A stretch of 64,000 bases of DNA from Pseudomonas moorei (lineage in GTDB: Bacteria > Pseudomonadota > Gammaproteobacteria > Pseudomonadales > Pseudomonadaceae), in the NCBI RefSeq assembly GCF_008801475.1, contig NZ_VZPP01000007.1, positions 186,001-250,000 on the forward strand, in the 5' to 3' direction. The notes beneath the pieces were generated by a model, which saw only the letters and a program-made list of their open reading frames with translations, was not told where the DNA came from and made no database searches. Below, one piece after another: positions 43,282 through 51,410 of the stretch (position 1 is its first letter; each line of letters opens with the position of its first letter). A program made the position numbers and the translations under genes.

Positions 43282-44592
43282 TTAGGCACTGACCGTGGTT
43301 TTATGGGCGAGCGGGGCGGTTTGCGCCTCGCGTTGCTCGAGGTCACGGTATTCAAGGTATGAGCGCTGGATGGCGATCTGGTCAGCCACGTACTTGGCGT
43401 CGTGCCACACGCCCCAGATAAACGACGAACCGCGCCGCGACTGCCACGGCAGACCGAGGAAATACACCCCGGGCTCAGTCGACACGCCGCGCTGGTGCTG
43501 CGGTTTGCCGTTGGCGTCGAAAGCGTTGACCTTCAACCAGCTGTAGTCGGTGGCAAAACCGGTGGCCCAGATGATCGAGGTCACGCCGGCCTCGGCCAGG
43601 TCGAGCTGCAGGATCGGGTGGGTCACGCACTCCGGATCAGGGAAGGTTATCCGCGCTTCCGGTTCTTGCGGCAGGTCCAGGCCGTTGCGTTCGATGTAGG
43701 CGTCGGCGGCATCGAGCAGCGCCAAATAGTTCTCATCGCCCCGGGCCAGGTTGTCGGCCAGGTTCGGCTGGAAAGTCGCCACGCTGCCGTTGAACGATTG
43801 GGTCAGGCCGACCAGGGTCATGCCGCGATGGGCAAGCCCGCGGAAGTCCACAGTGCGCCCGCCGTGGGCGCCACTGACCGCGATGGTCACGTGTTCCCGG
43901 CCCGGCTTCATCGCCGCCTGGTCCCATTCGCCCAGCACACCCAGCCACCAGCAGAAGTCACGGTTGCGGTAGGCGCGAGGCGGGCGATCGTGGGCACCGA
44001 CCGAGAGGTAGACTTTCTTGCCCGCACGCTGCAATTCGTCGGCAATCTGCACCCCTGACGAGCCGGCACCGACGACCAGCACGGCGCCTTCAGGCAATTG
44101 TCCCGGGTTGCGGTAGTCAGCCGAGTGGATCTGTAGCAATGGTTGATCTTTCGGTGCGATCGGCGGGATGACCGGGCGCTGGAAAGGCCCGGTGGCGGCG
44201 ACCACGCGGGCGGCCTCGATCACGCCTTCGGAGGTTTCGATGGTGAAGCCGGGGCGACCGACATTGCGCTCGACCTTCAGTACATCGACGCCAGTGCGGA
44301 TCGGGGCGTTGAATTTTTTCGCGTAGGCTTCGAAGTAATCGGCCACCCGCTCTTTCGGGGCAAAGCTGTCAGGGCTCAGGTCGTCGAATTCAAGGCCGGG
44401 AAAGCGGTCGTGCCAGGCCGGGCCATTGGCTACCAGCGAATCCCAGCGGCCGGTGCGCCAGCGTTCGGCGATACGGTTACGCTCCAGCACCAGGTGCGGC
44501 ACACCGAGTTTGCTCAGGTGCTCGCTCATGGCCACGCCAGCCTGGCCGGCACCCACAATCAGCGTATCTGTTTTTATTTTTTCAGTGGTCAT
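43282..44592 (-). CDS. Flavin-containing monooxygenase-like NAD(P)H oxidoreductase (CzcO type)
   Basis: This 436-residue class B flavoprotein has the FAD motif DTLIVGAGQAGVAMSEHLSK and the NADPH motif GAVLVVGAGSSGVQIADELQ. ERWRTGRWDSLVANGP follows the first motif, as in YUC/CzcO-like enzymes, and IIWATGFATDYSWL matches the late ATG motif. The Baeyer-Villiger fingerprint is not evident, so N- or S-oxygenation, or oxidative removal of an amine, is likely. The start at 44592 has AAAGGG 7 bases upstream. It is the first gene of the minus-strand cluster. Confidence 0.85.
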   Translation of the reverse strand: MTTEKIKTDTLIVGAGQAGVAMSEHLSKLGVPHLVLERNRIAERWRTGRWDSLVANGPAWHDRFPGLEFDDLSPDSFAPKERVADYFEAYAKKFNAPIRTGVDVLKVERNVGRPGFTIETSEGVIEAARVVAATGPFQRPVIPPIAPKDQPLLQIHSADYRNPGQLPEGAVLVVGAGSSGVQIADELQRAGKKVYLSVGAHDRPPRAYRNRDFCWWLGVLGEWDQAAMKPGREHVTIAVSGAHGGRTVDFRGLAHRGMTLVGLTQSFNGSVATFQPNLADNLARGDENYLALLDAADAYIERNGLDLPQEPEARITFPDPECVTHPILQLDLAEAGVTSIIWATGFATDYSWLKVNAFDANGKPQHQRGVSTEPGVYFLGLPWQSRRGSSFIWGVWHDAKYVADQIAIQRSYLEYRDLEQREAQTAPLAHKTTVSA

Positions 44593-44754
44593 CTCAATAC
44601 CCTTTGAAGTTGGATTCAAACCGTATGTGGCCTGCCATCTCTTGGGGTCAAGACTAGGGATCACCCTGATATCGGTAAAATATTATTAAGCTGGCATTTG
44701 AGTATAAATAACTGATGCAGCGCCTTTGGCCCCGCAGCCTTGGGGGCGCCAGCG

Positions 44755-44838
44755 CTACCTGGCCTTCCAGTGCGTGCGTTCGTATTCATGGCAATTGTGC
44801 GATTCGACGAAGTTGTGCACCTCAGCCCCGTGTTTCAT
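44755..44838 (-). CDS. Possible 27-residue coupled peptide
   Basis: A 27-residue frame starts at an ATGA overlap with the stop of the epoxide hydrolase gene. It is polar and rich in His, Glu and Asn (KHGAEVHNFVESHNCHEYER, then a basic end). There is no ribosome site of its own, so it would need translational coupling. Codon third positions are mostly G or C. It may be a real small protein or chance. Confidence 0.3.
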   Translation of the reverse strand: MKHGAEVHNFVESHNCHEYERTHWKAR

Positions 44839-45743
44839 TGCCCGATAAAGTCCCGAATTGCCTTGATCGTCTGCGTCGGCGCCTCTTCCATCAACCAATG
44901 CCCGGCCCCTGGCACCACCAGTTCGGTGACATTGTCCGCCGCATTGCGCATCACGATCGCTTCATTATTTGCGAAGGATTTCTCCCCGCCAACGGCCAGC
45001 ACCGGCATGGTCAGGCGCGTCGCCATCGACGCTTTGTTGTCGGCTTCATCCTGACGAATGCTGCGGAATTGGGCGAAGGCAGCGCGCATGTTGCCGGGGC
45101 GGGCGTAGAGCGCGGCGTAATGCTGGCGGATCTTTTCATCGATTTTCGCCGGATCGCCCGCGAATTCGTTCCAAAAGCGGTCCAGGTAAATCCGCTCACG
45201 ACCGGCCACCAGGCGTTCCATGTCCGCTCCGCCGAAGTCGAAGTGCCACAGCATCGGTGAGCGAACGATGTCGTTCCACGGTGGGATGCCCGGTACTGGG
45301 GCGTCCATCACCACCAGGCGATCAGTCTGCTGCGGGTAACGCGAGGCGTACGCGAAGGCAACCATGGTGCCGATGTCGTGGCCGATGACCACCGAGTGTT
45401 CGATACCCAACTTCGCCAATACCCCGCGGATATCGCCTGCTTGAGTCTTTTTGTCATAGCCGCTTTTTGGAATCGACGACAAACCCATGCCACGCAAATC
45501 CGGCACCACGACCGTGTGGTCCCTGGCCAGATCGGCCGCCAGCGGTGCCCACATGTCACCCGTATCGCCAAAACCATGCAACAGCACCACGGCCGGGCCT
45601 TTGCCGCCGACGCGCACGTGCAGGGTGACGCCATCGAGCGGGATGTCCTGGGTACGGAAGGTTTTGGGGAATGGCGTCACCGCGGCCTGTGCCGCAAGGC
45701 TTAGGGTGAGGAGTGCGAGAGCGGTCAGCAGGATGCGAAGCAT
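44835..45743 (-). CDS. Exported alpha/beta hydrolase, Cif-like epoxide hydrolase
   Basis: This 302-residue protein has a cleavable signal peptide (LRILLTALALLTLSLAAQA). The alpha/beta hydrolase core has the oxyanion segment LLHGFGDTGDMWAPLA, the nucleophile elbow VVIGHDIGTMVAF with Asp as nucleophile, and the His in PGAGHWLMEE. An Asp nucleophile marks epoxide hydrolases and dehalogenases rather than esterases. The MLWHFDFGGADMERLVAGRE block and overall layout resemble the secreted Cif epoxide hydrolase of P. aeruginosa. Where Cif has Glu153 (EAPIP), this protein has Asp (DAPVP), and the Tyr239 region reads AQFRSI. The start has GGAG upstream. Confidence 0.8.
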   Translation of the reverse strand: MLRILLTALALLTLSLAAQAAVTPFPKTFRTQDIPLDGVTLHVRVGGKGPAVVLLHGFGDTGDMWAPLAADLARDHTVVVPDLRGMGLSSIPKSGYDKKTQAGDIRGVLAKLGIEHSVVIGHDIGTMVAFAYASRYPQQTDRLVVMDAPVPGIPPWNDIVRSPMLWHFDFGGADMERLVAGRERIYLDRFWNEFAGDPAKIDEKIRQHYAALYARPGNMRAAFAQFRSIRQDEADNKASMATRLTMPVLAVGGEKSFANNEAIVMRNAADNVTELVVPGAGHWLMEEAPTQTIKAIRDFIGQ

Positions 45744-45874
45744 GGCGCGGTCTCCAGACGTGTGGGGGAATTGTCTCTGGCATAGCGTAGACCGCTTGAA
45801 AGGAATCAATAACTGAGCAGACATCAAAAAAGACCACTGCGATGCAGGTTTTCCATCACGGAAACCTGATCACG

Positions 45875-45930
45875 GCCCCTTTGGCACTTCAAATCCACGC
45901 TGTTCAATGACTCTAAACATGTGAGTGACA
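45875..45930 (-). pseudogene. Remnant of a paralogue of the 97-aa protein
   Basis: Minus-strand translation gives THMFRVIEQRGFEVPKG, nearly the same as DVFRVIEQRGFEVPKG at the end of the protein at 37878. A short open frame from 46006 (MTEKQNLHSLMMSIDQMNG) runs into the region in a different reading frame, and no ribosome site precedes it. This looks like the C-terminal relic of a second copy, frameshifted and truncated. Confidence 0.6.
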
Positions 45931-46055
45931 TATTGAGCCCCTGATAGCGACCATTCATTTGATCGATACTCATCATTAAAGAATGCAAGTTCTGTTTTTC
46001 TGTCATAGGAGGAGGATAGCGTTGTACCGATCTCGCCTTTGAAGGAATCAGCGCG

Positions 46056-46724
46056 ATGAGAATCTCAACCCTGTTGGCTTTTGTCGCTGTACTCACCGGC
46101 AGCGTGGCCGCCACCGTACCGGCCGTCGCGGCCGATCAGTCCTGTCATTTCCCGCCGATCGCCGACAGCGCCCTCAGCCTGCGCAACGCGCAATCGGTGG
46201 TGGTGCTTTACAGCGAGAACACCGTCAACACCCAGCAATACCTTGAGAGCTACCACGCTGTTGCGGTCAATGGCGCGAAGAACCCGCAGATGGATCCGCA
46301 AATCGCCAAGGCGTTCGTCGACAGTTCCGATCCGCTGCGTGCACTCAACTGGCTGATGGCGTCGCTGCAGAAACAGTTCGCCTCGGTGACCGTCTATGAC
46401 AACCTCGACGCCGCCGTTCAGGCGCATCCCGATGTGGTGGTGATGCTCGACACCTACAGCCGCCTGGTGTCCAAGCGCAACAACCAGGTCGAAGCACGGT
46501 TTGTCGCCAGGTTCTACGATTCGAACCTGCAATACATCGGCCAGGCCGAAGGCTCACGCGCCAAGCAAATGCCGTCGGTGTGGGTGCATGGCAAACCCGC
46601 CCCGCAGATTGCTGCACAAATCAATCAGCAGACCGAGTTGCAGGAGCATGCGCTGAAACAGTTCGATGCCTCGCTCAAGGCGCTGGTGACGACTGGCAAC
46701 ATGGATCACGTGGCCAGCAACTGA
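46056..46724 (+). CDS. Exported protein of unknown function (222 aa)
   Basis: This 222-residue protein has a signal peptide (RISTLLAFVAVLTGSVAATV, cleavage near AVAA). The mature domain has the repeated pattern of strand-helix: NAQSVVVLYSENTVNTQQYLE, FASVTVYDNLDAAVQAHPDVVVMLDTY, EARFVARFYDSNLQYIGQAEG, and an Ala/Gln-rich C-terminal helix. The periplasmic domain may be of the lipoprotein-like DUF type that reports on envelope state. No family is recognised. AAGGA lies 9 bases before the ATG. Confidence 0.7.
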   Translation: MRISTLLAFVAVLTGSVAATVPAVAADQSCHFPPIADSALSLRNAQSVVVLYSENTVNTQQYLESYHAVAVNGAKNPQMDPQIAKAFVDSSDPLRALNWLMASLQKQFASVTVYDNLDAAVQAHPDVVVMLDTYSRLVSKRNNQVEARFVARFYDSNLQYIGQAEGSRAKQMPSVWVHGKPAPQIAAQINQQTELQEHALKQFDASLKALVTTGNMDHVASN

Positions 46725-46753
46725 CGGCCGGTGCATCGGCCGTCAAGGCGTGA

Positions 46754-48100
46754 TCAGGTGCTGACGCGCAACCACAGCGACACACACAGGCCGCTTCTGG
46801 CCCGTTCATTCGTGAAACCCAATCGCACCCGCGCCCCACAGCGGTCCATGATCGCCTTGACGATCGACAATCCCAGCCCCGAGCCGGATTCATCGGTGCC
46901 CAGGCTGCGATAGAACGGGTCGAACACCCGCTCCTGTTCTTCCACTGCTATACCAGGCCCCGAGTCCCTGATCTGCAACAGAGCCTGGCCGTTGTCCATT
47001 TTCAGCGTCAGGTCTACACGGCCATGGGCCGGGGTGTAGCGAATGGCGTTGTCCACCAGGTTTTTCACCACGGCCGTCAGGTCGATTTCGTTGATGCCCA
47101 CCCGTACGTCCTGTTCGATCTCGACACCGATGTCGAGGTGTTTGCGTTCGGCCAGTGGCCACAGATCTTCCAGCACGTGGCGATAGACCTCGTGCACGGA
47201 GGTCGTCGATGCCTCGCTGCTCGCAGTGGACTGTGCCTTGGCCAGGGTCAGCAGCTGGTCAATCAACTGTCTGCCGCGCTCGATGCCCCGCCGCAAGGGC
47301 ACGAGCCGCGCGCGGGCCGGTTCCGGCATGTCGACGGCGGCCAGTCGCTCGGCCTGCAGGGACAGGGCGGTCAGCGGCGAGCGCAGTTCGTGGGCAGCAT
47401 CGGCGACGAAGCGGCGCTGGCTCTCCATGGACTGCGCGACACGGTTGAGCAGCCGATTGATCGCCACGACGAAGGGGCGGATTTCCAGGGGCAGGTGGTA
47501 TTCGTCGATCGGATGCAGTTCCTGCTCATCGCGACGGTCGATTTCAGACGACAGCGTGGCGATGGGCCGGAACAGTTTGCGCACCAGATCACTGACCACC
47601 AGCAGCAGGATGGGCAGCAGAACGAGGAATGGCAGGACACTGCGCCAGGCACTGGCACGGGCGTCCTTGTCGCGGGCGCCGGTTTCCTGGGCGACGGCGA
47701 TGCGCTCGCCCCGGGCGGTGGTCTTGACCAGGACGCGAAAGGCTTCGCCGGCGATGGGCACGGTGGACAGGCCGTCGGGCAGGGTCGTGGGGAAGGGCAG
47801 CGGCGTGCCGGCATCATCGTCCCCCGAGGCTTTGCTGCCGTCGGCCAGGTACTGAAGAATGATGCGCGCCTCGTCGTCATCCGCCGCGCCGTTCTCCGGG
47901 TATTGGAGAGTCATGTGCTGGCGGTCGAACAGCTTGGCCATCTGGCGCAAGGTGTCGTCCTGCATGTCGTGGGCTTCATCGAAGGCCGACACGTAAGCGA
48001 AGACCCCGGCCAGAAGGGCGACCGTCAGGATGGCCAGCGACAGCGCCACGCTCAACCGCAGCTGGACCGACTCGCCTAAACGTTTTTTGAAACCATCCAT
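46754..48100 (-). CDS. Two-component sensor histidine kinase (QseC/PmrB type)
   Basis: This 448-residue inner-membrane kinase has two membrane helices (about 18-38 and 155-175) flanking a periplasmic sensor of about 115 residues. A HAMP-like linker, the H-box FVADAAHELRSPLTALSLQ, N-box VVKNLVDNAIRYTP, G1 LQIRDSGPGIA and G2 DESGSGLGLSIVKAI follow. All catalytic motifs are intact. The sensor part is acidic. Its ATG lies inside the regulator gene (25-base overlap), so the pair is coupled. The stimulus is unknown. Confidence 0.9.
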   Translation of the reverse strand: MDGFKKRLGESVQLRLSVALSLAILTVALLAGVFAYVSAFDEAHDMQDDTLRQMAKLFDRQHMTLQYPENGAADDDEARIILQYLADGSKASGDDDAGTPLPFPTTLPDGLSTVPIAGEAFRVLVKTTARGERIAVAQETGARDKDARASAWRSVLPFLVLLPILLLVVSDLVRKLFRPIATLSSEIDRRDEQELHPIDEYHLPLEIRPFVVAINRLLNRVAQSMESQRRFVADAAHELRSPLTALSLQAERLAAVDMPEPARARLVPLRRGIERGRQLIDQLLTLAKAQSTASSEASTTSVHEVYRHVLEDLWPLAERKHLDIGVEIEQDVRVGINEIDLTAVVKNLVDNAIRYTPAHGRVDLTLKMDNGQALLQIRDSGPGIAVEEQERVFDPFYRSLGTDESGSGLGLSIVKAIMDRCGARVRLGFTNERARSGLCVSLWLRVST

Positions 48101-48741
48101 CCCATTCCCCTGACGTTTTTGATGACATGGCTTCCCAGCTTGCGGCGCAGCGCATGAATCAGGAACTCCACCGCATTGCTTTCCACTTCATTGCCCCAGC
48201 CATACAGACGGTCTTCGAGTTCGCTGCGCGACAGAATGGCCCCCGGCCGGATCAACAGCGCCTGTAGCAAGGCGAACTCGCGACTGGAGAGCAGAACGCC
48301 GGGGTTTTCTTCAGTGCTGGCTTCCTTGGAGATCAGGTCCAGGGCCACCACGCCGTTGTCGAGACGCGACAGGGCGCTGCCTCCGTGACGGCGCAGCACC
48401 GCACGCATGCGCGCCAGCAGCTCGGCCATTTCAAAGGGTTTGAGCAGGAAATCGTCAGCGCCGCCGTCGAGCCCGCGCAGGCGATCATCGAGGTTGTCCC
48501 GGGCGGTGATGATCAGCAGCGGCACGGGGTTGTTCTCGCCGCGAATACGGTCGAGCACATCGAGGCCGTCCTTGCCGGGCAGACCGAGGTCCAGCAGCAC
48601 CAGATCGTAGTGCTGGGTGTGCAACGCGGCCAGGGCCAGAAGGCCGTTCTTGACCCAGTCGGCGGCGTAACTGGCATCCGTGAGGGCGCTCTGGATCGCG
48701 TCACCGATCATCGGGTCATCTTCGACCAGCAGTATCCGCAT
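48076..48741 (-). CDS. OmpR-family response regulator
   Basis: This 221-residue regulator has a receiver domain (acid pocket E7-D8-D9, phospho-acceptor D51 in VLLDLGLPGKDG, and the Lys in FLLKPFEM). The winged-helix DNA-binding domain includes LSSREFALLQALLIRPGAIL, LYGWGNEVESNAVEFLIHAL and VRGMGWMV. It is closest in style to QseB/PmrA. The ATG at 48741 has GGAGGG 3-4 bases upstream; the longer frame adds residues that do not fit the family. It follows the membrane-protein and lipoprotein genes on the same strand. Confidence 0.92.
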   Translation of the reverse strand: MRILLVEDDPMIGDAIQSALTDASYAADWVKNGLLALAALHTQHYDLVLLDLGLPGKDGLDVLDRIRGENNPVPLLIITARDNLDDRLRGLDGGADDFLLKPFEMAELLARMRAVLRRHGGSALSRLDNGVVALDLISKEASTEENPGVLLSSREFALLQALLIRPGAILSRSELEDRLYGWGNEVESNAVEFLIHALRRKLGSHVIKNVRGMGWMVSKNV

Positions 48742-48848
48742 GTTCCCTCCGCCAAAGAAGACGCGACGGTGCTGGCCGTCGCGCCTGTATTGAAACACCT
48801 GCGCCCGGAATTGTCCGCTGCGGCCTCTGCGCCGGACGCCGCCATCGG

Positions 48849-49286
48849 TTATGGGGTGGCTTTCATGGCGTCGAAGGCCTTGAGCAGGTCATCCATGGCG
48901 ATTTTGCAGTCACTCTGGACCGGGCTGCTCTCGCGCAGCGCAGACAGTGCGCGGTCGATGGCCTTGTCGACCACATGCCAGTCGCTGGCGGCACGGGGCT
49001 TGATGCCGGCTTCGGCTTCGTCCCAGGAGGTTTCCAGGTCCTTGATCCGCGCTTTTGCCGCAGGCAGGTCACTTTTGTCCACCAGCCCGGCGACGTCGGC
49101 GGCAATGCTGCGGAACGCGGACAAGTCGCCCAGTCTGGACCCCGCGCTGACCGGGTTGCTGACCGCGCCTGAAGGGGCTGCGGCATTGGGTTTGTCCGCC
49201 GGTTTCGAGCAGCCGGTTGCGATGCCGAGCAAGGCAATGGCGCCAACAATGGCAAGGTGGCGGATGGCGTTTTGAACGTGGCGCAT
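48849..49286 (-). CDS. Small lipoprotein linked to the two-component operon
   Basis: This 145-residue protein has a lipoprotein signal ([19 protein letters not shown], lipobox ATGC). A low-complexity linker rich in Pro, Ala and Ser follows, then a helical domain ([57 protein letters not shown]). It looks like a helical-hairpin periplasmic sensor or binding protein. It lies between the COG4705 gene and the response regulator, so it may feed the kinase. Confidence 0.75.
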   Translation of the reverse strand: MRHVQNAIRHLAIVGAIALLGIATGCSKPADKPNAAAPSGAVSNPVSAGSRLGDLSAFRSIAADVAGLVDKSDLPAAKARIKDLETSWDEAEAGIKPRAASDWHVVDKAIDRALSALRESSPVQSDCKIAMDDLLKAFDAMKATP

Positions 49287-49314
49287 GACGGTTCCCTGAA
49301 TGGCTTTTGAAGAA

Positions 49315-50079
49315 TTACTGAGTGATGTGCTTGCGGTTGCCGACGCTCATTTGCGCGACGGCCACCAGAATGACGATGACGCACAGGAACAGCGCGCTGG
49401 TCCAGGTCGCGCCCATGCCCAGGCCGCCGTAGGTTTTGGCTTGCGTCAGCAGGTCACCGAGGGACGCGCCGAAGGGGCGGGTCAGGATGTAGGCGATCCA
49501 GAAGGTCAGCACGACATTGCCGCCCAGGCGCCAGGCGACGAGGGTCGCGGCAATCAATACACCGAATATCACCGCGCCAAGGGTGAAGCCCAGGCCCAGT
49601 GCTTCAGTGGCCAGGTCGCCCGCCGCGGTGCCCAGGGCAAAGGTGCAGAGCACGGTCGCCCAATAGAACAACTCGCGCCGTGGCGTGACGATTTCGCGGA
49701 TGGAGAGGTTGTGTTCGGTCCGGTACCAGACCAGGAAATTGACCGCCAGCAGTACGGAAAAGACCGCCGTGCTGGTGTACAGGCTCACGTCCAGCATGTC
49801 GGTGAGGATGTCGGTGATCTGCGTGCCGACGATGCTCACCAACACAACGGTGAGCCAGTAGATCCAGGGGGTGTAGGCTTTGGTGCGCAGTTGGCAGGTC
49901 AGCGCGATGGCCAGCAGGGCCGCCATGCCGATACTGGTCCAGCCCGCCCCCAGGCCGGCGTTGACGGCCAGAAAGTCGGCGCCGGTTTCACCGACGGTGG
50001 TGGACATGATCTTGATGACCCAAAATGACAGCGTCACTTCGGGCACCTTGTTGAGCCAGCCGGCGGGTGTCGGGTTCAT
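49315..50079 (-). CDS. COG4705-type polytopic membrane protein
   Basis: This 254-residue protein has about seven membrane helices. Its start [28 protein letters not shown] and the repeat-like [19 protein letters not shown] fit the uncharacterised COG4705 membrane family. The two halves resemble each other ([10 protein letters not shown]/..[11 protein letters not shown]), consistent with an internal duplication. It heads the run membrane protein, lipoprotein, response regulator, sensor kinase, spaced by 28 and 107 bases before the regulator. The family is often encoded beside two-component systems. The substrate is unknown. Confidence 0.82.
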   Translation of the reverse strand: MNPTPAGWLNKVPEVTLSFWVIKIMSTTVGETGADFLAVNAGLGAGWTSIGMAALLAIALTCQLRTKAYTPWIYWLTVVLVSIVGTQITDILTDMLDVSLYTSTAVFSVLLAVNFLVWYRTEHNLSIREIVTPRRELFYWATVLCTFALGTAAGDLATEALGLGFTLGAVIFGVLIAATLVAWRLGGNVVLTFWIAYILTRPFGASLGDLLTQAKTYGGLGMGATWTSALFLCVIVILVAVAQMSVGNRKHITQ

Positions 50080-50190
50080 GTCGATCGATTCTCCTGGGCA
50101 GCGCTGTTAGTTGCGCAAGAGAAAGGCTACCGACTGAAACTTAGCTGGGACTGAGCAAGGGCAAGATCGAGCAAGGCCGGGCGTTTTGAA

Positions 50191-50259
50191 TCAGGCGTGG
50201 CCCAGCGCAATGGCAAACGAGACCACGATCATGCAGGCGAAGGCGAAATTGAGATTCAT
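50191..50259 (-). CDS. Possible 22-residue hydrophobic peptide
   Basis: The frame MNLNFAFACMIVVSFAIALG ending in HA encodes a single hydrophobic helix with an Asn-rich start. It lies 110 bases upstream of the COG4705 gene on the same strand. The upstream ribosome site is weak (GGATGGA), so support is modest. Such peptides are common beside transporters in Pseudomonas. Confidence 0.4.
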   Translation of the reverse strand: MNLNFAFACMIVVSFAIALGHA

Positions 50260-50445
50260 GAGATGTCCATCCGGTGCTTTTTGTGATGGCGCTCATCTTG
50301 AACAGGTCACGCGCAAATAAAAAATTCGCCTTCGTGATTTGAAAGATCGAAACAATTGATGATTGGCCTCGCCCGGTTTGTGTTTCTGGCGCTGTTTGGC
50401 TAACCTCGCACAAACACGCATATCAGCGCATAAACAGGCAAAAAC

Positions 50446-51234
50446 ATGCACGATCAGCATTCCTCGGCCGAACTCCCGCATCTGCGCCGGCAGAAAATCC
50501 TCTTGATCCTCGAACGTGACGGCAAGGTCATGGCGTCCGGGTTGAGCCAGCACTTCGCCGTGTCGGAAGACACCATCCGCCGCGATCTCGCAGAGCTGGA
50601 CAACGCCGGCCTGGTTCAGCGGGTACACGGCGGCGCGTTGCCGCGACCCAAGGACACGGGCAAGGATTACTTCACCCGCATCAGCGAAACCGATGAGGTG
50701 AAAACCCGACTGGCGCAGCTCGCCGCCCAAAGGGTGGAGGACGGTCAGATCGTGATGTTCGATTCGGGCACGACCACGCTGCAGATCGCGCGCTCGTTGC
50801 CCTCGGATATTTCCATCACCGCCATCACGACTTCGCCGATGACCGCCATCAGCCTGGCTGAATACAAAGGCATCAAGGTCATTCTCGCGGGCGGGCAACT
50901 CAACCTGGCGACCCTGTCCGTCAGCGGCCACGAGACCCTTCGCTTGCTGCAGGGAATCAAGGCTGACCTGCTGTTCACCGGGGTCTGCGCGATTCATCCC
51001 GAGGTGGGCATCAGCTCGCTGCATTTCGACGAGGTGCCGGTGAAACAGGCCCTGATCGACAGCGCCTCGCAGGTGATCGCGGTGACCACGGCGGACAAAC
51101 TCGGGGCGGTGGAACCATTCGTGGTGGCGCCCTGTTCACGGGTGCACACCTTGATCACCGAACGCCATGTGGCGACGGGCAATATCGAGGATTACCGCAA
51201 GCTGGGCATCGAGGTGGTGCAGGTGGAGGTTTGA
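50446..51234 (+). CDS. DeoR-family transcriptional regulator
   Basis: This 262-residue regulator has the DeoR N-terminal helix-turn-helix (RRQKILLILERDGKVMASGL and VSEDTIRRDLAELDNAGLV, residues about 14-60). A C-terminal DeoR sensor domain of the isomerase-like fold follows (MFDSGTTTLQIARSLP, LLFTGVCAIHPEVGISSL, VTTADKLG). DeoR proteins usually repress sugar or polyol genes and sense phosphorylated sugars. The gene is convergent with the KGSADH gene across a long inverted repeat. No sugar gene is next to it, so the target is unclear. Confidence 0.88.
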   Translation: MHDQHSSAELPHLRRQKILLILERDGKVMASGLSQHFAVSEDTIRRDLAELDNAGLVQRVHGGALPRPKDTGKDYFTRISETDEVKTRLAQLAAQRVEDGQIVMFDSGTTTLQIARSLPSDISITAITTSPMTAISLAEYKGIKVILAGGQLNLATLSVSGHETLRLLQGIKADLLFTGVCAIHPEVGISSLHFDEVPVKQALIDSASQVIAVTTADKLGAVEPFVVAPCSRVHTLITERHVATGNIEDYRKLGIEVVQVEV

Positions 51235-51267
51235 GCGGCAATGCATTGAATGACTGAAGAACAAACC

Positions 51268-51316
51268 GTGGGAGATTCTATGTTTGGGGGCAACACCCAA
51301 ACATAGAATCTCCCAC
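51268..51316. repeat. Perfect 21-bp inverted repeat with 7-base loop
   Basis: Positions 51268-51288 are an exact reverse complement of 51296-51316, with loop GGCAACA. The arm begins GTGGGAGATTCTATGTTTGG. It lies between the convergent DeoR and KGSADH genes. It has no T tract, which argues against an ordinary terminator, and shares only the first seven bases (GTGGGAG) with the REP units. The transcript would form a 21-bp hairpin with no mismatch. Confidence 0.85.
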
Positions 51317-51410
51317 AAGTCCGAAGGCATTACTTGATTGTGTGAACGATCCAATAATCAGTGTGAGCCCTGCAGGAGCAGACTGGCTTCTACAGGGGTA
51401 GTGGGGTTTT

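Noticed and set aside
44715-45260. 181-codon plus-strand frame opposite the epoxide hydrolase
   Set aside because: It is antisense to a well-defined alpha/beta hydrolase and shows no family features.
50446-51234. DeoR regulator as the controller of the hydroxyproline units
   Set aside because: It is convergent with the locus. The shared operator has a GTATAC palindrome of GntR style, and DeoR proteins usually sense sugar phosphates.
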